A stretch of 64,000 nt of DNA from Tieghemiomyces parasiticus. Taxonomy: Eukaryota; Kickxellomycota; Dimargaritomycetes; Dimargaritales; Dimargaritaceae. This document shows positions 24,771-36,517 of the stretch, in pieces (positions within the stretch are counted from its first letter, which is position 1; each line of letters begins with the position of its first letter). The notes under the pieces were generated by a model, which saw only the letters and a program-made list of their open reading frames with translations, was not told the DNA's origin and made no database searches. The translations under genes and the position numbers were made by a program. The stretch covers positions 1-64,000 of the forward strand of contig JANBPT010000101.1 in the NCBI GenBank assembly GCA_027575765.1. The letters are read 5' to 3'.

Positions 24771-25121
24771 ATGACCCGCTTCGTTTTTCTAACTGTCCTC
24801 GTGCTGACGGTCTTAGCCACCGTCGCAGCCCACATCAGTACCTTATCCACCGATGTGAAGCCCGCCGCGACCCCAATCCACCTGCAGCGCCGCGGTCATG
24901 CCAAAGACAAGTTCGTGCGGATCGTCGCGGTTTCGGCCCACGCCGGGGAGCATGCGGGTGATTTTATCGGAAAGGGAATCGCCGGTACGGCCAAGTACAC
25001 TGTCGGTCTAGTCGCCACCGTACCAGCCGCCCTCGTAGCTGGCGCCACTTGGGTGTCTGACAAGGTCAAACACCGTCGTTCGAAGCGCGCCGGCCATTCT
25101 CACCGGCACCGTCATTGGTAG
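24771..25121 (+). CDS. Small secreted Gly/Ala-rich cationic protein
   Basis: A single exon of 116 residues with a good start context (CACCATGACC). The first 20 residues (MTRFVFLTVLVLTVLATVAA) are a strong signal peptide. A propeptide-like stretch ends in QRR at about residue 41, a possible Kex2-type site. The remainder is rich in Gly, Ala and Val with repeated GxxxG/AxxxG spacing (GDFIGKGIAGTAKYTVGLVA), predicted to be a hydrophobic or amphipathic helix, followed by a strongly basic, His-rich tail (KVKHRRSKRAGHSHRHRHW). There are no cysteines, so it is not a disulfide-stabilised effector. No family is recognised. A processed peptide that meets membranes or a metal-binding tail are possible readings, both inference. 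A poly(A) signal follows 55 bp after the stop. Confidence 0.7.
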   Translation: MTRFVFLTVLVLTVLATVAAHISTLSTDVKPAATPIHLQRRGHAKDKFVRIVAVSAHAGEHAGDFIGKGIAGTAKYTVGLVATVPAALVAGATWVSDKVKHRRSKRAGHSHRHRHW

Positions 25122-25175
25122 AGATCACTGACAATGTGTGGAAAACAGAGGGCCCAACAGGTTTTTGATGAATGC

Positions 25176-25181
25176 AATAAA
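25176..25181 (+). terminator. Poly(A) signal
   Basis: Perfect AATAAA 55 bp after the stop of the 116-residue secreted protein. Confidence 0.55.
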
Positions 25182-25951
25182 AATTAACCTTACTAATCCT
25201 AGCCCAACCTTCCCATTGGGCGATTGCGGGAGGGGAGGAGGAGCCGGCGGCACCTTACAGGTACCAGCTACAAAGATAAACGAAGAAAATCCGAACACAA
25301 CCTCTGTCAGTGTCCAATACTAGTGTGAAGGCAGACCGATGTCCCTTAGTAAAGTCGAGCGGGGACTAAGCGATGTAAAGGAATTATCTCCGTTTCCTCG
25401 TCATTAGGTAACGCTGGACGCCACTTCTCATGATGTGAACGGCCAGTTCACTGTGGCTTGAGCGACCGAGTGGTATTCCTACACCAACCGCACCACCCTA
25501 CCGCCACCGAGGGAGCGCCTCCGTCGGTCGCGTTGGAGTGGTTCATTGACCCTCTAAATACCTCTCCTACCCCTCCGTTCACTCCCGACCCAACGAGAGA
25601 AAAGGTCGTGCAACGCTGACGAACATGTTTTATTTTAAGCCGATCACTCCCTCTTCCCCTCTTTCTCTCCTGCTTAGCGTGCAGGCTTCGGCAAAGGTAT
25701 TCCCGATGCGCCAATCCTTGCCCTTTCCTTACGATATCTCTCTAACCTCTCACTATCGTTGTGATGACGGTTGTAGCAGTTGTGGCCAACTAAATGGCTT
25801 TTTATAAGAGTGCGTGTAACGCATTGTGATGGCATTCAGCCTCGCGGCATGGCCCCCGATAGCACGTTGGGGGGGCGTAAGAGTACCTAAAAATTACACA
25901 GGGAGGTACCATTACGAATGCTCACAGCCATCCCGGCCTCAGCATTGTGGA

Positions 25952-25957
25952 TATAAA
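25952..25957 (+). promoter_or_regulatory. TATA box of the 114-residue secreted protein
   Basis: GGATATAAAGTA, 133 bp before the ATG at 26085. A second weaker AT-rich element (TTTATACATATTATAC) lies at about 26045, probably too close to the start to be the main box. Confidence 0.4.
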
Positions 25958-26084
25958 GTAGCCTCAGTATCCTGCACAGGGATTACGTTCAATTCGCCGC
26001 ACCACCCGCATTTTTCTAAATAGCTGTCTCAATCTAAACCTAGCTTTATACATATTATACAGTTTCTCTAGAGTACCCATTACC

Positions 26085-26429
26085 ATGAAGATCGTACTTA
26101 TTTCCGTCATCACTGTCGCCGCAGCCCTCTCCTGTGCTCAGGCCCGTCCCAAGGGCGAACCTGCTTACTACCCGAAAGATTCGCCGTACACTCGCACGCC
26201 ATACCCCTCCGGTAACTCCCAGGCGACCGCCCCGAATCCTAGTATTTACTACAATGGACCAACCGAAAATCAGCCCGAGCCTGTCCACTCGCAAGACATC
26301 TACGAGATTTTGTCGTCCGCCCACGGACTGAATGAGAATACCCCTACGGAGGATCTCCTATACCCCAACGGAGTGAGCGTGTTTGGTTCCAACAATGAGC
26401 TAGAGCCCAGGGACGCGTCCTTGGCGTGA
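26085..26429 (+). CDS. Small secreted Tyr/Pro-rich protein
   Basis: A single exon of 114 residues, start in ACCATGAAG context. Residues 1 to about 20 (MKIVLISVITVAAALSCAQA) are a signal peptide ending with a canonical AQA cleavage site. The mature protein is Tyr-, Pro-, Asn- and Ser-rich (YYPKDSPYTRTPYPSG, PSIYYNGP), then acidic (EPVHSQDIYEILSSAHGLNE), and has no cysteine after the signal. It is likely extended or disordered. No family is recognised. It sits 955 bp after another short secreted-protein gene on the same strand, with no similarity between the two apart from the signal peptide. A cell-wall or secreted signalling peptide role is inference. Confidence 0.7.
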   Translation: MKIVLISVITVAAALSCAQARPKGEPAYYPKDSPYTRTPYPSGNSQATAPNPSIYYNGPTENQPEPVHSQDIYEILSSAHGLNENTPTEDLLYPNGVSVFGSNNELEPRDASLA

Positions 26430-26627
26430 TAACGTTCTTAAACGCGAGCTTCAATATTCCTTTTCTTTTTTTTTCTGGATGGAATCGCGTGTATTGGTCA
26501 AGTTTCACAATTATCCCCGTATCGTATCTGGTAATTAAAAAAAATATCAGTGTTGAAGAGGTTAGAAAACAATATACAAACCAACAACATATAAGCCTAG
26601 TCTGCATGAGACACGGGTACGGCATTA

Positions 26628-29063
26628 CTAACCACGGCGAAGTCCCGTGAGGACGGCCACCGCAGCCAACTTGGCTCGCCACGCCGACGCATAGAACAGG
26701 TCCACCAGTGCCCGCGAAAAGGCATTCACTGCGTACTCGTTTCCGACTGGGTACTGCAGGATATCAGGGATAGCGGTCTGAATGACCCCGAGGAACCGGT
26801 CGACCGTCATGGCCTTGGTGAGACAGACCCCGCGGAGACCTTCATAACCGGCGAAGCGGCCGACCCCAGACTGGTCGACCCCGCCAAACGGGAGCGACTG
26901 GCATAGGTAGTTGGCACCGAAGTCGTTGACATTCGTCATCCCGGTTCGCAGCCGGCGGCCCAGGGCGAGACCCGCCGCGGTGTCGCGAGTGAAAATGCTG
27001 CCGCCCAGTCCGAATGGACAGGCATTGGCGACGTCAACGAGAGCGGTGTCATCGGCGTAAGGCCCCATGATAACCATGAGGGGTCCAAAATGTTCTTCTT
27101 GAGAGATACGCATGGCGGGGGTGACGTGGGTGAGGATGGTGGGTGCGAAGTAGGTGCCGCGTGGGTACCGCGGATGGTTCCAGCTATGACCACCTGTGAC
27201 CAATTGGGCCCCGTCGCGCACAGCCTCGGCCACGAGGGCCTCCAATCGGGCAATGTGGGGGAGCCCCGTCGTCATGGCGCCTTGGTCGATCCCGGGCTCG
27301 TCGAGCGATGCGCCCAGCTTGAGCTGGCGCACGCGATCTACCACGAGTTTAACGAACGGGTCATACACGTCGGCGTGGACGAGGATGCGCTCAATGCCAA
27401 TGCAATTTTGACCGCAGTTTTGAAATACTCCGCGCAACGCCAGGGGGGCCACCTGGGCCGGGTCGCAGTCGTGGCGCAGAATGAGACAGTCCTTGCCGCC
27501 GAGTTCGAGGACGGTCGGGGTGAGTCGCGGGGCTGCATTGCGCATTATCTCCCGGCCCACTACCGTCGAACCGATGAAGGTGATGTGGTTGACTGCCGAG
27601 CGTACCAACGCCTCCCCCGTCTCGCGGTACCCCAGCACAACTTGGACGAGGTTCGGATCATGGCCGTGGGCCGCAATAATGCGGCGGAGGTGGTCTATGT
27701 AGATGGAGGCCGACCACACCACAAATTCAGATGCCTTGATCACGATGCCGTTCCCGGCGAAGAGAGCAGTTATGATGGGGCCCATCAGGTTATGGAACGG
27801 GTAGTTCCAGGAAACCAGGGCACCTTGGACGCCCAGGGGTAGATATTCCACTATCGCGTGCTTGTACCTAGATATAGTGTGGGGGGGGAGAGGTATTGCC
27901 AAACAAGAGTTAAGCTAGAAAAGCGACCGTTGGGCACAATAGCGGTGGGCCAATGGAGGCTGTCAGCAGTCGATCATACAATATCGGCGAGGTCATAGTA
28001 GGACCGCTCCGAGTGAAAGCACCTACATCAACATGCTGGAAGTCTCGCGGTACTCCGGCTGCAGAGCCTTCTCACCGTAGGCTATGGTCCATTTGAGTTT
28101 CTCGCACGTCGTCAGAATCTCACCCAGCTGAGCGTCGAGGTCTGAAATTGATATTGGCATTGAGGCGGTGGAGTCGCGTTGTAGTAGGTAGGCCGGTGAC
28201 GATTAGATTGGAGCTGAGATACGTTTCCCCTGTACTGGCGTATAAACGGACCCAGATGTAGGGTGGCCCTTCTCATAACTACAATCTGCTGCTACTTACA
28301 GGTCTTGCCTGAGTCGCGTGCCGAAATGCGACAAATGACGTCCTGGTTGCTGACCACGAAGTCCAGAATCGCAGAGAGCAGGCGTCGGCGTTCGGCATAA
28401 CTGCTGCTCGCCCATTTGGTCTGGGCGTGGCGGCAACTCTCCACCATGACCGGGATCTCATCGGATCGTGTAATCGGGACCGTTCCCAAGGCGCGGCCGG
28501 TGGCTGGGTCGTAGCACTGGATGTGATCAGGCCCAGCTCCCTGGAATGTGCATGGAGGAAAAGCACGATACCAAGATGGTTGCGGCGACATATAATCAAT
28601 TGATATATATATGCATTAATGCGCTGAGCAATTAAATACACCGCACAAGTGAGCGCTGTATCATTAAGGTCCACTCAGGGCCTATGTAAACCGTCAAACT
28701 TACCGTAAGAACTCGGGCCTTGTCATCCTCGTCGGCCTGGTCGACCGTTTGGCATTCTATTTCGAAAGGGGATTCCAAAAGCGTAGTGCCCAGTACCTCT
28801 CATAAATTAGTTTACCGCTGATAGGTGGCCATGCCCCCCTCCCAACCGCCCCGCTTCGTTAATGCTCTCCACGGTTGCCCTGTACGCTTACCTTTGGGTA
28901 GATTTAACCTAACGGTGGGCACGGGTACGGGCCCCGGGCGTCTCAATAGATAGAGGCAGGACAAGAACACAAGGCCCAGAGCGATTCCAAGGGCGGTCAG
29001 GTTCACTGGGACCGCTCGAATCTCGATTGGCCAGTTCTCGAGGATAGTTGTGTAGGTCGTCAT
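26628..29063 (-). CDS. MSC7: Membrane-anchored aldehyde dehydrogenase (Msc7-like)
   Basis: Five exons on the minus strand: 29063-28892, 28756-28704, 28540-28300, 28141-28027 and 27867-26628, 606 residues; every junction is in phase (donors GTAAGC, GTAAGT, GTAAGT, GTAGGT). Exon 1 gives an N-terminal membrane segment (NLTALGIALGLVFLSCLYLL, residues 21-40) followed by RRPGP. The ALDH core follows: CYDPATGRALG, SGKTYLDAQLGEI, EYLPLGVQGALVSWNYP, the Rossmann FIGSTVVGREI, catalytic Glu in LELGGKD, catalytic Cys in QNCGQNCIG, and EEHFGPLMV. This matches budding-yeast Msc7, an ER-associated ALDH of unknown substrate, and oxidises an aldehyde to a carboxylic acid with NAD(P). A hydrophobic C-terminal stretch (AKLAAVAVLTGL) could be a second membrane contact. 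The GTAGGT donor of intron 4 is the weakest splice call, but it restores MLMYKHAIVEY exactly. Confidence 0.92.
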
Positions 29064-29476
29064 CGGTCTTGGACGGTCATTCGCTAGGAGGCTGAAGAGG
29101 GGATGCCGATGGGCAGATGCAAGGTCAAGATATTGGAGATGGCGCGGTTCGTGGGTTAGCCAAGCTCGACGCGCACAGAGCACAGGTCAGGCCATTTTGG
29201 ACGTTGCCTGCAGTTGATGGAACACCCTGGGAACTTAGTCTATTGCGTTGCCTGATAAGATAATAGCACTGCTGCCTCAGGACCAGTCGCTTGTAGGGAG
29301 GCAGAGCACCGTACCGAATCATTTAAAACTAGAAATAACCGAGCTGCACTGTACCGCGGATACACCCATTGCGCGTTTTATTATAAAGTAGACAGAATTG
29401 TAGATATCATTTAAATTAAGAGGGGTGCCGGGCTTGCGGCGTAGCACATTACCTCAGGCCGATTAGGCATAGAACA
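29064..29476. other. Gap between MSC7-like gene and PBN1
   Basis: 413 bp between the ALDH start and the PBN1 stop, both on the minus strand. It must hold the PBN1 3' end and the ALDH promoter. An AATAAA on the minus strand is at 29377-29382. No TATA box is obvious for the ALDH gene. Confidence 0.5.
29377..29382 (-). terminator. Poly(A) signal of PBN1
   Basis: Minus-strand AATAAA, 95 bp after the PBN1 stop codon. Confidence 0.45.
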
Positions 29477-31530
29477 TTACGGCCGCGTGGCTTGGGACCG
29501 GTAGGCCTGCCAAGCGACGTAGAGGAACGTGCCCAGGATCAAGGCCTGAGTCGCCAGGTATACACCGTACGCATGGTCTCCGGCGGCGATCGGGATGGGA
29601 AGGTAAGGCGAGACCAAGGCGGCGGCTTCGGCGGGCGTCAAAGGGGTGGCTAGCCAGCCGCGGTTTATCAGACCTGCGCGGGCCACCGGGCGGGGCGCGT
29701 TAACGAGTGATGCGGCGTCCGGTCCAACGAAGGTCTCTGGAACCAGTGGAGTCAGCGTGGCGTTGACCGGGTCCGGAATACCAGGTATGATTCGAAGTTC
29801 CGGGACGAGCACGTCCGCCACCGAGTCCGGATAACTGGGACAGTCAGCATCTGCCAGGCATTGCGGGGAGGATTTGAGTGAGGTAGAACGGAACGTTAGA
29901 TGGGACGGTTGGGTGCATCACGTGCAAGGCTTGTCGCCCTTATTCAATAGGTACCAATCTACCGAGGTAGGGTGGCAGCTTACCTCGACAGGCGCGGTAC
30001 TGGAAGACGAGGGGTGGGGCCATTGGCAGCCACACCTGAGGATCGTTAACCATCGGCTCGCTAAGTTTATACCGGGTGTGCAGTGGAACGTCCACGGTCG
30101 GGTCGGGTGACCAGCCAGCCTGGCCCATAGAGGGTAACGTGGGCAGATTTACCAGCAGGGACCCCCAGTTGACCATGCGGTCCATGGGTAGTTCCAGCTC
30201 CGTGGGGCCGTAGTGATGGAAAGGTCCGATGGCCGGGGCGTGTTCGGCCAGTTGGTAAGGGTCGGCGAAGAGAAGCGTCGGCAGGTGCTGGGCAATGGCC
30301 ATCCGGGCTGGCACGCTAGGGTCGGGAATATCCTCGGCCAGGAAAGTCAGCACGATATGCGGGTGCAGAGATCGCTCGGGTGTGATGGCAAGGCGGTAGG
30401 TGTCATAGCCCGCGAGGAGCGGTTCACTGAACGTGATAATGCGATCTGGCGCCGCGATGGGCCACGTGAATGGAGGTAACAAAATGTGGGCATGCAGGCA
30501 GGTCAGACTAAGCGGCGCATCTGTGGCTTTTGAGACAAGGAAGTAGTCTTCCTCACCACCAACCGCCCATCGCCCTTGGTGCCCGATACAGTAGCCCGTC
30601 GTTTTTTTTCTTACCTTTCGTAGTCTCTGGGGTCCGCAGTAGTTCCAGTCCGCGGTAGTAAATATGCCCCGTTTCGGCATACGAAGTCAACAGCGTGACA
30701 TCCGCACAGCCGAGGTCACGGGTGGACGGGAGACAGAGCCGCTCGGTGACCTCGTCGGCCGTGACCTGGGACCAGGACCGCGTCGTCTGAACGAACCGAC
30801 CCTGGTCCAGGTTACGAATGTGTCTCGTGTACTGTTGAAGGGCGGTCCCCGCAACCTTGGATCCCGCCTCACGTCGAAACACCTGACTGAAAGCCGGAGA
30901 GTCTGTTTGGTGCCGCTGGTCGGAATCCCACCGGGCAGTCAAGTCGGGGGTGCCGTGGCTATCAAGGTACAGATAGAATTCGTTATCAGCGGCCGGGACC
31001 CAGACCCTCGGGTCGGTCAGGGCACGGCTCAACCGTCGTTTCAGCGCCGTGATGTCGGCATCATCCTCTAAACTTTCGTTGGTCGACGGGACCAAGTCGG
31101 ACGTCAGGAGATTGTCCGCCACGTACCGCAGGACGGACTCCGGTGGTTGCCGGGCACCCAGGTCCTGAATAGGGCGGCGTATGGCTGGTTCAACCTCGAT
31201 ACGCAGGTGCAAGCCTTCAGGAGCTAACCACGCATTCAGCCACGCGGCACGCCGGTCGGGTGCTACGTTGGCATCTGCCGGGCTCGTCAGGCCTAGTAGG
31301 GTACGCCAGCCATCGGTCACCGTAGCCTGCACTGACCGTAGTGCCAGGGGCCAGGCGGTGAGGGCCGGTGACACAGCGGAGTTAAGGTACTGGCGCTCGG
31401 TCTGCAATAGGGTTGCGTCGCTGACGCCGCCCAGGTAGACGTTGTCGGAATCGCCACCTGAGTCCCGTAGCGAAGTACGGTCAACATTGGGTATGAGATA
31501 GATATGGTGAGCCCCGGTTTTGGAGGACAT
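29477..31530 (-). CDS. PBN1: GPI mannosyltransferase I stabilising subunit (Pbn1/PIG-X)
   Basis: Three exons on the minus strand: 31530-30615, 30520-29984 and 29850-29477, 608 residues. The intron 2 acceptor is CTGGCAG at 29851; the nearer CCCAG at 29835 would break the frame. Pbn1/PIG-X partners Gpi14/PIG-M, which adds the first mannose to the GPI precursor in the ER lumen. The PIG-X domain is visible in exon 2: an LPxxLFADPYQL segment, PTELELP, then HTRYKLSEP and a beta-strand ending VFQYRAC. A single C-terminal TM (YGVYLATQALILGTFLYVAW) with a short basic tail gives the expected type I topology; no N-terminal signal peptide is visible. At 608 residues it is longer than yeast Pbn1 (416). 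The N-terminal 300 residues are poorly conserved, so the start at 31530 rests on the open frame alone. Confidence 0.85.
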
Positions 31531-32011
31531 GCTTATACGCTTTGGAGGATGTGAATGTGAATATGGGGGAGGCTGGACGACGGACTTGTGAAAGCCAGGC
31601 CTAGATGGGCGGCGGCACGAGGTGAAGGTTGATGGAGTCTTATAGGACAGGCGTTAAACATCGGCCGACTGACCACGACGTTACAGGAATGGTCCTTATC
31701 CCCCTATTGCTCCGACCAAGGCGGTCCCTCTGCGTTATGTGTCCTCCACACCAGCCTGGCGACGGCTCGCGTCGCACCAAGTTGGCGATGGTGGGTCACG
31801 TGAAGCACTCTGCCTTCAACACAACCCCTTTACGTAAGGAGTGCCTTCGTCGCAGCAAGGCCTGGCCAGGTGGATTTTCCCCGACCCCTAATGCTTCTCG
31901 CCCTCCATCGACCGAGAACCCACCGGGAACTTGCTCTGTGGTGTAGGGTTTATTGACATTAAATGCTTGGTAGATACCAGGCCCGTGGATGCCAGATTAT
32001 CATCATACCGG
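31531..32011. other. Promoter gap between PBN1 and TRS130
   Basis: 481 bp from the PBN1 start to the TRS130 stop, both genes on the minus strand. It includes a perfect palindromic TCACGTGA at 31796-31803. A plus-strand open frame of 105 codons at 31629-31946 has no motif and is probably chance. Confidence 0.5.
31796..31803. promoter_or_regulatory. E-box TCACGTGA
   Basis: A perfect 8-bp palindrome of the kind bound by Cbf1/USF-type bHLH factors, 266 bp upstream of the PBN1 start. One site alone is weak evidence of regulation. Confidence 0.25.
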
Positions 32012-35000
32012 CTAGATCGACTGGGTCACCGTGAGCGCCCCATCCGCGGCCGGTACGACGTGGACCTGGCTGTACGGGTAATCCCGCTGAACGCGGGTGG
32101 CTAACTGAGGGTGCGTGGTTGATACAAGGTCTACGAGGAAAGTAGGGAGTTGGAGGACGCCCGGGTGGAGCGGGATCAGGGTCAGCGACCGCGAGCAGTT
32201 AGCGGCGGGGGTTGCTGGCGGACAGCTATGTAGACTAGCGTCCTGGTCCTTGATCGTGAAGGTCTCGATCTTGGCCCCAATCAGGAGCCAATCTTCCGGA
32301 CGGTGGACAATCTGGAGCCGGCAACGTAGGTCGACCGGTAGGTCGGGCAACGAAGTGGTAAGATGCAGGTTGACCTGGGCTGAGCAGGTCTGCTCTGTGT
32401 AGACGACGAACGGCTGGTCCTCTTCGGTATCCCCAAAGCTCCCTGCCACGTCCCGGTACCGATTATTACGAGGGTCCAGGGTAAGACGCACACTGGCGGT
32501 GATGTGAAAATCCGGTGGGGTGTAGGAGCACTCGACCGTCGTGGATGGCCCGATTGCCGTCGCCTCTGCATCCGCATCGTCGCTTGCGTCGGCACGCAGG
32601 CGGTCGGCCAGCAAATCCGGCAGGCTGTTAAGGGTGCGGGCCACGCTGCCCAGCAGACAATCCGTGAGTTTAGCGGTATCGTAAGCGAGCGCCGCCCGAA
32701 CAAACGGGATCCGTAGGAGGGCAAGGGTATCAAAGGTGACGGGGGCGTTCGGGTCGTCCAGGAATTCTCCAAAGAGTGGGCGGCCCAGTACGAAGCCGTT
32801 CAGGTCCACCATCACGAGAAGAAGGCGGGTCAGCAGGTCTAGGGCGAAGTAAGTGTGGCCCAACAGTCCGAGGGCTTTGAGCTCGGTTCGCAGTCGGTCT
32901 CCAGCCCACTCGATGGCCAGGTCGAGAAGGGTACGGTACCGTACCGCGCAGTGAAGGGCGGCGTCTCGGACAACTGGGGGTGCCAATACCACGTCAAGGA
33001 GGGAGGCAGTTGGCGCCCCCCTGATACCGTTCGACGTTGGGTCCGCATGTGCGGCTGCCCCTACTAGCTGGTATATAAACGACGTCGTCTGCCCAGACAT
33101 TAGGATTCGGCGAGAGCGAGAGTGGAGGCTGGCGATTCCGGCCTCCACTGTCCACAGCGAACGATCGGCCCTTGGATTGGGCCGCAGGTCAGTCCCTTCG
33201 ATCCGCAAGGGGTGGCTGGAAGATGCTGTGGCCATGACACGTAGGAGATCGCACGTCCCGTGCCGGTGGGCTACGAGCCGTAGGCTCAGCGCGGCGGACA
33301 GCGGTACTGAATGGACGAGACGTTGGATATGAGTGGTTGCGTGTGCTGCCTCATCGGCACCCAAGGGTGTCGGGGAGGGACATGGTGCCGCATCCGGGGT
33401 CTCGGATATCGCCAACGGTATCAGCTGGTACCGGGCATGAGTCGCCCAACGGATGGGCTGGTCGGTCGTCAGGGAACAGTCGGATCCGGTCCGAAAATTA
33501 ATGGTGAGCCGCTCGTGGGGGGCCAGGGCCGGCAGGGTGATGTGGCCGTAATCATTTCGAGCCAACTCGACCACCCGGGAGGGCCCAGATTCATCGCTGC
33601 GCGGAGTCAGCTCTGCACGGATGGTGGCGGCCAATGTCGCGTTGGTTGCAGTGGCCTCCGGGAACCGACCCGTGGTCGCGTCGATATACTGGATGCTGGA
33701 GGGAGGCGGGAGGTCCTTTTCCTGGGTTATGGCATTGAAGGTTGGCGCCCGAAGATCGATACAGACAGTGGCTGCCTCTGTGGTTGCGTTCGAGGGGGAC
33801 GCAGCGCCTGAAAATGACGGTGGGGGGCCAGCTGAATCGCCAGGAAGGATGAGAAGTGTACCCCCGCGGATGCCTGTGGACGTTGCCGTGAGGGTTGCGG
33901 TAAAGACGGGAGGGTTCCAGGCCGGGGACCCGGCCCACCGGACGGCCGTCTGCCGCACGGTGAGGATAGGCACGCGCGGGTGTGCGTCAATTCGCAGAAC
34001 GCATTTGGGGGTCCGTTGGAGGAGCGGGTACGTAAATCGGGCGAGGCCCAGGGTAAGTTCAGCATTCTCGGCGGCATAAATTCCTGGAATGGAGTCCGGG
34101 GTGATGAGGTGGACGTGGTTGGGACCCGGAAGAAGATCGAGCACGTTGGGTGATGCCGAATCAGCAGGTGGCGTGCCAAACCAGAGGTCGTGGCCGGTGT
34201 CGCCGCCCACTAGGCGGATGCGCAGGTCGGCGGCAGATACGGCACAGGACAGCCGGTTATCCAAGTGAATGGTCAGTCCGAGCTGGGTGGCCGTAGCAAA
34301 CGTGGCCACGACGTGGAGTTGAAAGAGTGGTGAGGCCCGCCAGTGGAGTGGGGTCGGGAGCCGGGTGGCGCAGTTAGCGAGGGCGAGCCCATAGTGAAGG
34401 CGTTCGCTTGGCTGGAGGTCGACGTCTGGGTCGCTAAGCAGACCGTGGTATGTACGGAATAGGTCTGGCCAGCGGTTTAACTTCTGCAGGCACACGGCCT
34501 GAAGCTGGAGGAAGGTACTGAGCAATGGTGAGGCCGGTGGGTAGGTTATGCAAGGCGGGAGGAGGGTGGCATAGATGGCGGTTGCCTCCGCGAAGGCGCC
34601 CCTGTGCAGATAGAGGTTGGCCAGACTGCTACGTAAGACCTGGGCAAACCTTGGGCGGCGACAATCCTCGTAGTAGCGAATGGCCTTATTGGTTACCGCC
34701 GCGTACAGCTGATCAAAGTGGACGTGGTTCTCGAGACCGTGGACCAGTTCCGGGCTGGTGACCACCGCGCGGTCGGCCTCGGTAGCGGATTCCACGGCCG
34801 CAAGGGTCGATGCCAGGTTGGGTGGGTTTCCTGCCTGGGGCAAGTTATCGGACGACGGCGGCCGGTTCGGGGCGCGTTTCTCTAGCAGCAAGGTAGGGTC
34901 GAGGGATCGGGGTAGAGCGCCGAAGAGGACCCCTAGTTTGTCGAGCTGGATACGGGCATTGCCCAATAGTTCGGCCTTCATTGCGGCGATCTCAGCCGAA

Positions 35001-36517
35001 TCGTGGGTTTCCGTGTGCACCGGGTCGGTTGGGATGGACTCGCACACATCCACCACGTTCTTGCAAGTGGCGAAGGTCCAAGCGGTGAGGAAGGCTGGGG
35101 ACAACCCCTTCTCGAACTCACGCATGGCCAGCTTGAAGCTAGGCACGAACCGGCGCGCCCGCTCCAGGAACTCGCGGATCTTTAGCAACTGGATGAGCAG
35201 CTGACACTGGCGGCCGAAGAGATACATGCGAAAGTCGAACACGGTGATGTTGTTCTGCAGGATGAGCTCGCGGTAGGGCTTCTTGTCGAAATTGAGCAGG
35301 TTGGTATCGTCATCCCCCGGGGTAGTGCCCCCAAAACTGGTGAACCAGCTGAGGGCTCGGTCTTTGAGCAGTTGAAAGAAGGACGCCTCTAGCTCATCGT
35401 ACTGCTTGAGGGCTTCCTCGTGCATATTCATGGCCTGGTAGCAGCGCACGAGTTTCTCCTTTAGCAAAAAAAAAGTGCAGTAGTTCCACCCGGGCATCAT
35501 CCGCTGGGCGTCCAATCGCCGCACGTCCTCCTCGTAGTGGGCGACGTGGTGGTCGAACCCCTGCACCACGCATTCCTTGATTCGGGTAAACAGTTCGTTC
35601 CAGGCCTCCACGTCCCGGCGGCCTGCCGCGGCCAGGTTGAGGGTTAGGACACGATGGTCCTCGCGTTTGAGGGCGAAGTCTGACCGGATCTTGTCGGCCA
35701 TCGAGGCACTGCGTGTAAATAGTTTGGCGGACTGTCGTGGCGCGGTCTCAGTGTGCCGCCGGGTCACGTGGACTATGAGCCACTCCTGATCCTTGCGCCC
35801 GGTAACCACGTTAAGCCATTTCTGAATGCATTCCCGGCCGAGCCGTTTATAGGTATCCGTGTCCTAGTTTCCGTGCAGTAAGCAAAATAGGGTGCAGGAT
35901 TAGGGCCAAGTAGGTAGGACGGCAAGGCAGGTGGTAGCACATTAAGTGGGTAGCCGTCAATCGGTGCCTGTCTCCCCTTATTAGTACACACTGAACCAGC
36001 CCACGCATGTCGTCGGTACGGTATAGGGGAGATTAGACGAGGCGCTGCCTGTTAAGCCACGTACCTCACACTGGCTAAAGTAGATGTTCAGGAAGGGTTC
36101 CGTGGCCAGTAGACTAGGTACCGTACCGGCTCGTTGCTCATCGGCAGCGAAAGGTATAAGGTCGACGGCAAGAACAGGTATGAACTTGAGTGGCACCCGC
36201 TGGGCAGACCGGCAGATAACGTGCCGCAAAGGCGTAAAGGATAAGAATTCGTCCTTTATGGAGGGCCAAACCCGGAAGTCATCCTGGTCTGGGGCGGAGT
36301 GGGGGCAGAGGTAGAGTGAAATGAGGACATGCGCTCCGCAATAAGTCAGTTACAGCGACGGAAGGGCGGGTTGGCCCAGCGGCCACTGGGTTTGGTCCGT
36401 ACACGGAGGGAAGGTGCAACCCGCGACGTGTATACCTTCCACCCGGGAGGCATAATGGGCAAGGACACAGAGTAGCTTACAGGTTATTACAACGCGTTCC
36501 TGGTTAGATGGCTCCAT
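32012..36517 (-). CDS. TRS130: TRAPP II subunit Trs130 (TRAPPC10)
   Basis: Three exons on the minus strand: 36517-36481, 36288-36065 and 35863-32012, 1,370 residues. Exon 1 encodes MEPSNQERVVIT and, joined in phase, continues YQDDFRVWPSIKDEFL; exon 3 opens DTDTYKRLGRECIQKW. The large exon's frame is open only to a GTG at 35809, so the first about 100 residues appear only after splicing. Trs130 is a core subunit of TRAPP II, the guanine-nucleotide exchange complex for Ypt31/Rab11 at the trans-Golgi. Evidence is the TRAPPC10 N-terminal domain (EWLIVHVTRR, SMADKIRSDFALK, VRRLDAQRMMPGWNYC, ALKQYDELEASF, DFRMYLFGRQCQLLI), a helical middle region, and Ig-like strands with LIPLHPGVLQLPTF at the C-terminus, typical of the Trs130 tail. 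Length matches the family (about 1,100-1,260), slightly longer. Confidence 0.94.

Larger units (their letters stand above)
25122..26084. other. Intergenic region between two secreted-protein genes
   Basis: It holds the poly(A) signal of the upstream gene and the promoter of the downstream one, including a TATA box at 25952-25957. Frames such as 25625-25807 lack support. Confidence 0.5.

Noticed and set aside
29835..29850. CCCAG at 29835 as acceptor of PBN1 intron 2
   Set aside because: It shifts the frame and soon meets a stop; the GCAG at 29851 keeps the frame through the C-terminal membrane segment.
31629..31946. 105-codon plus-strand frame between PBN1 and TRS130
   Set aside because: It lies in the promoter gap, shows no domain or start context, and would overlap the regulatory region of PBN1.
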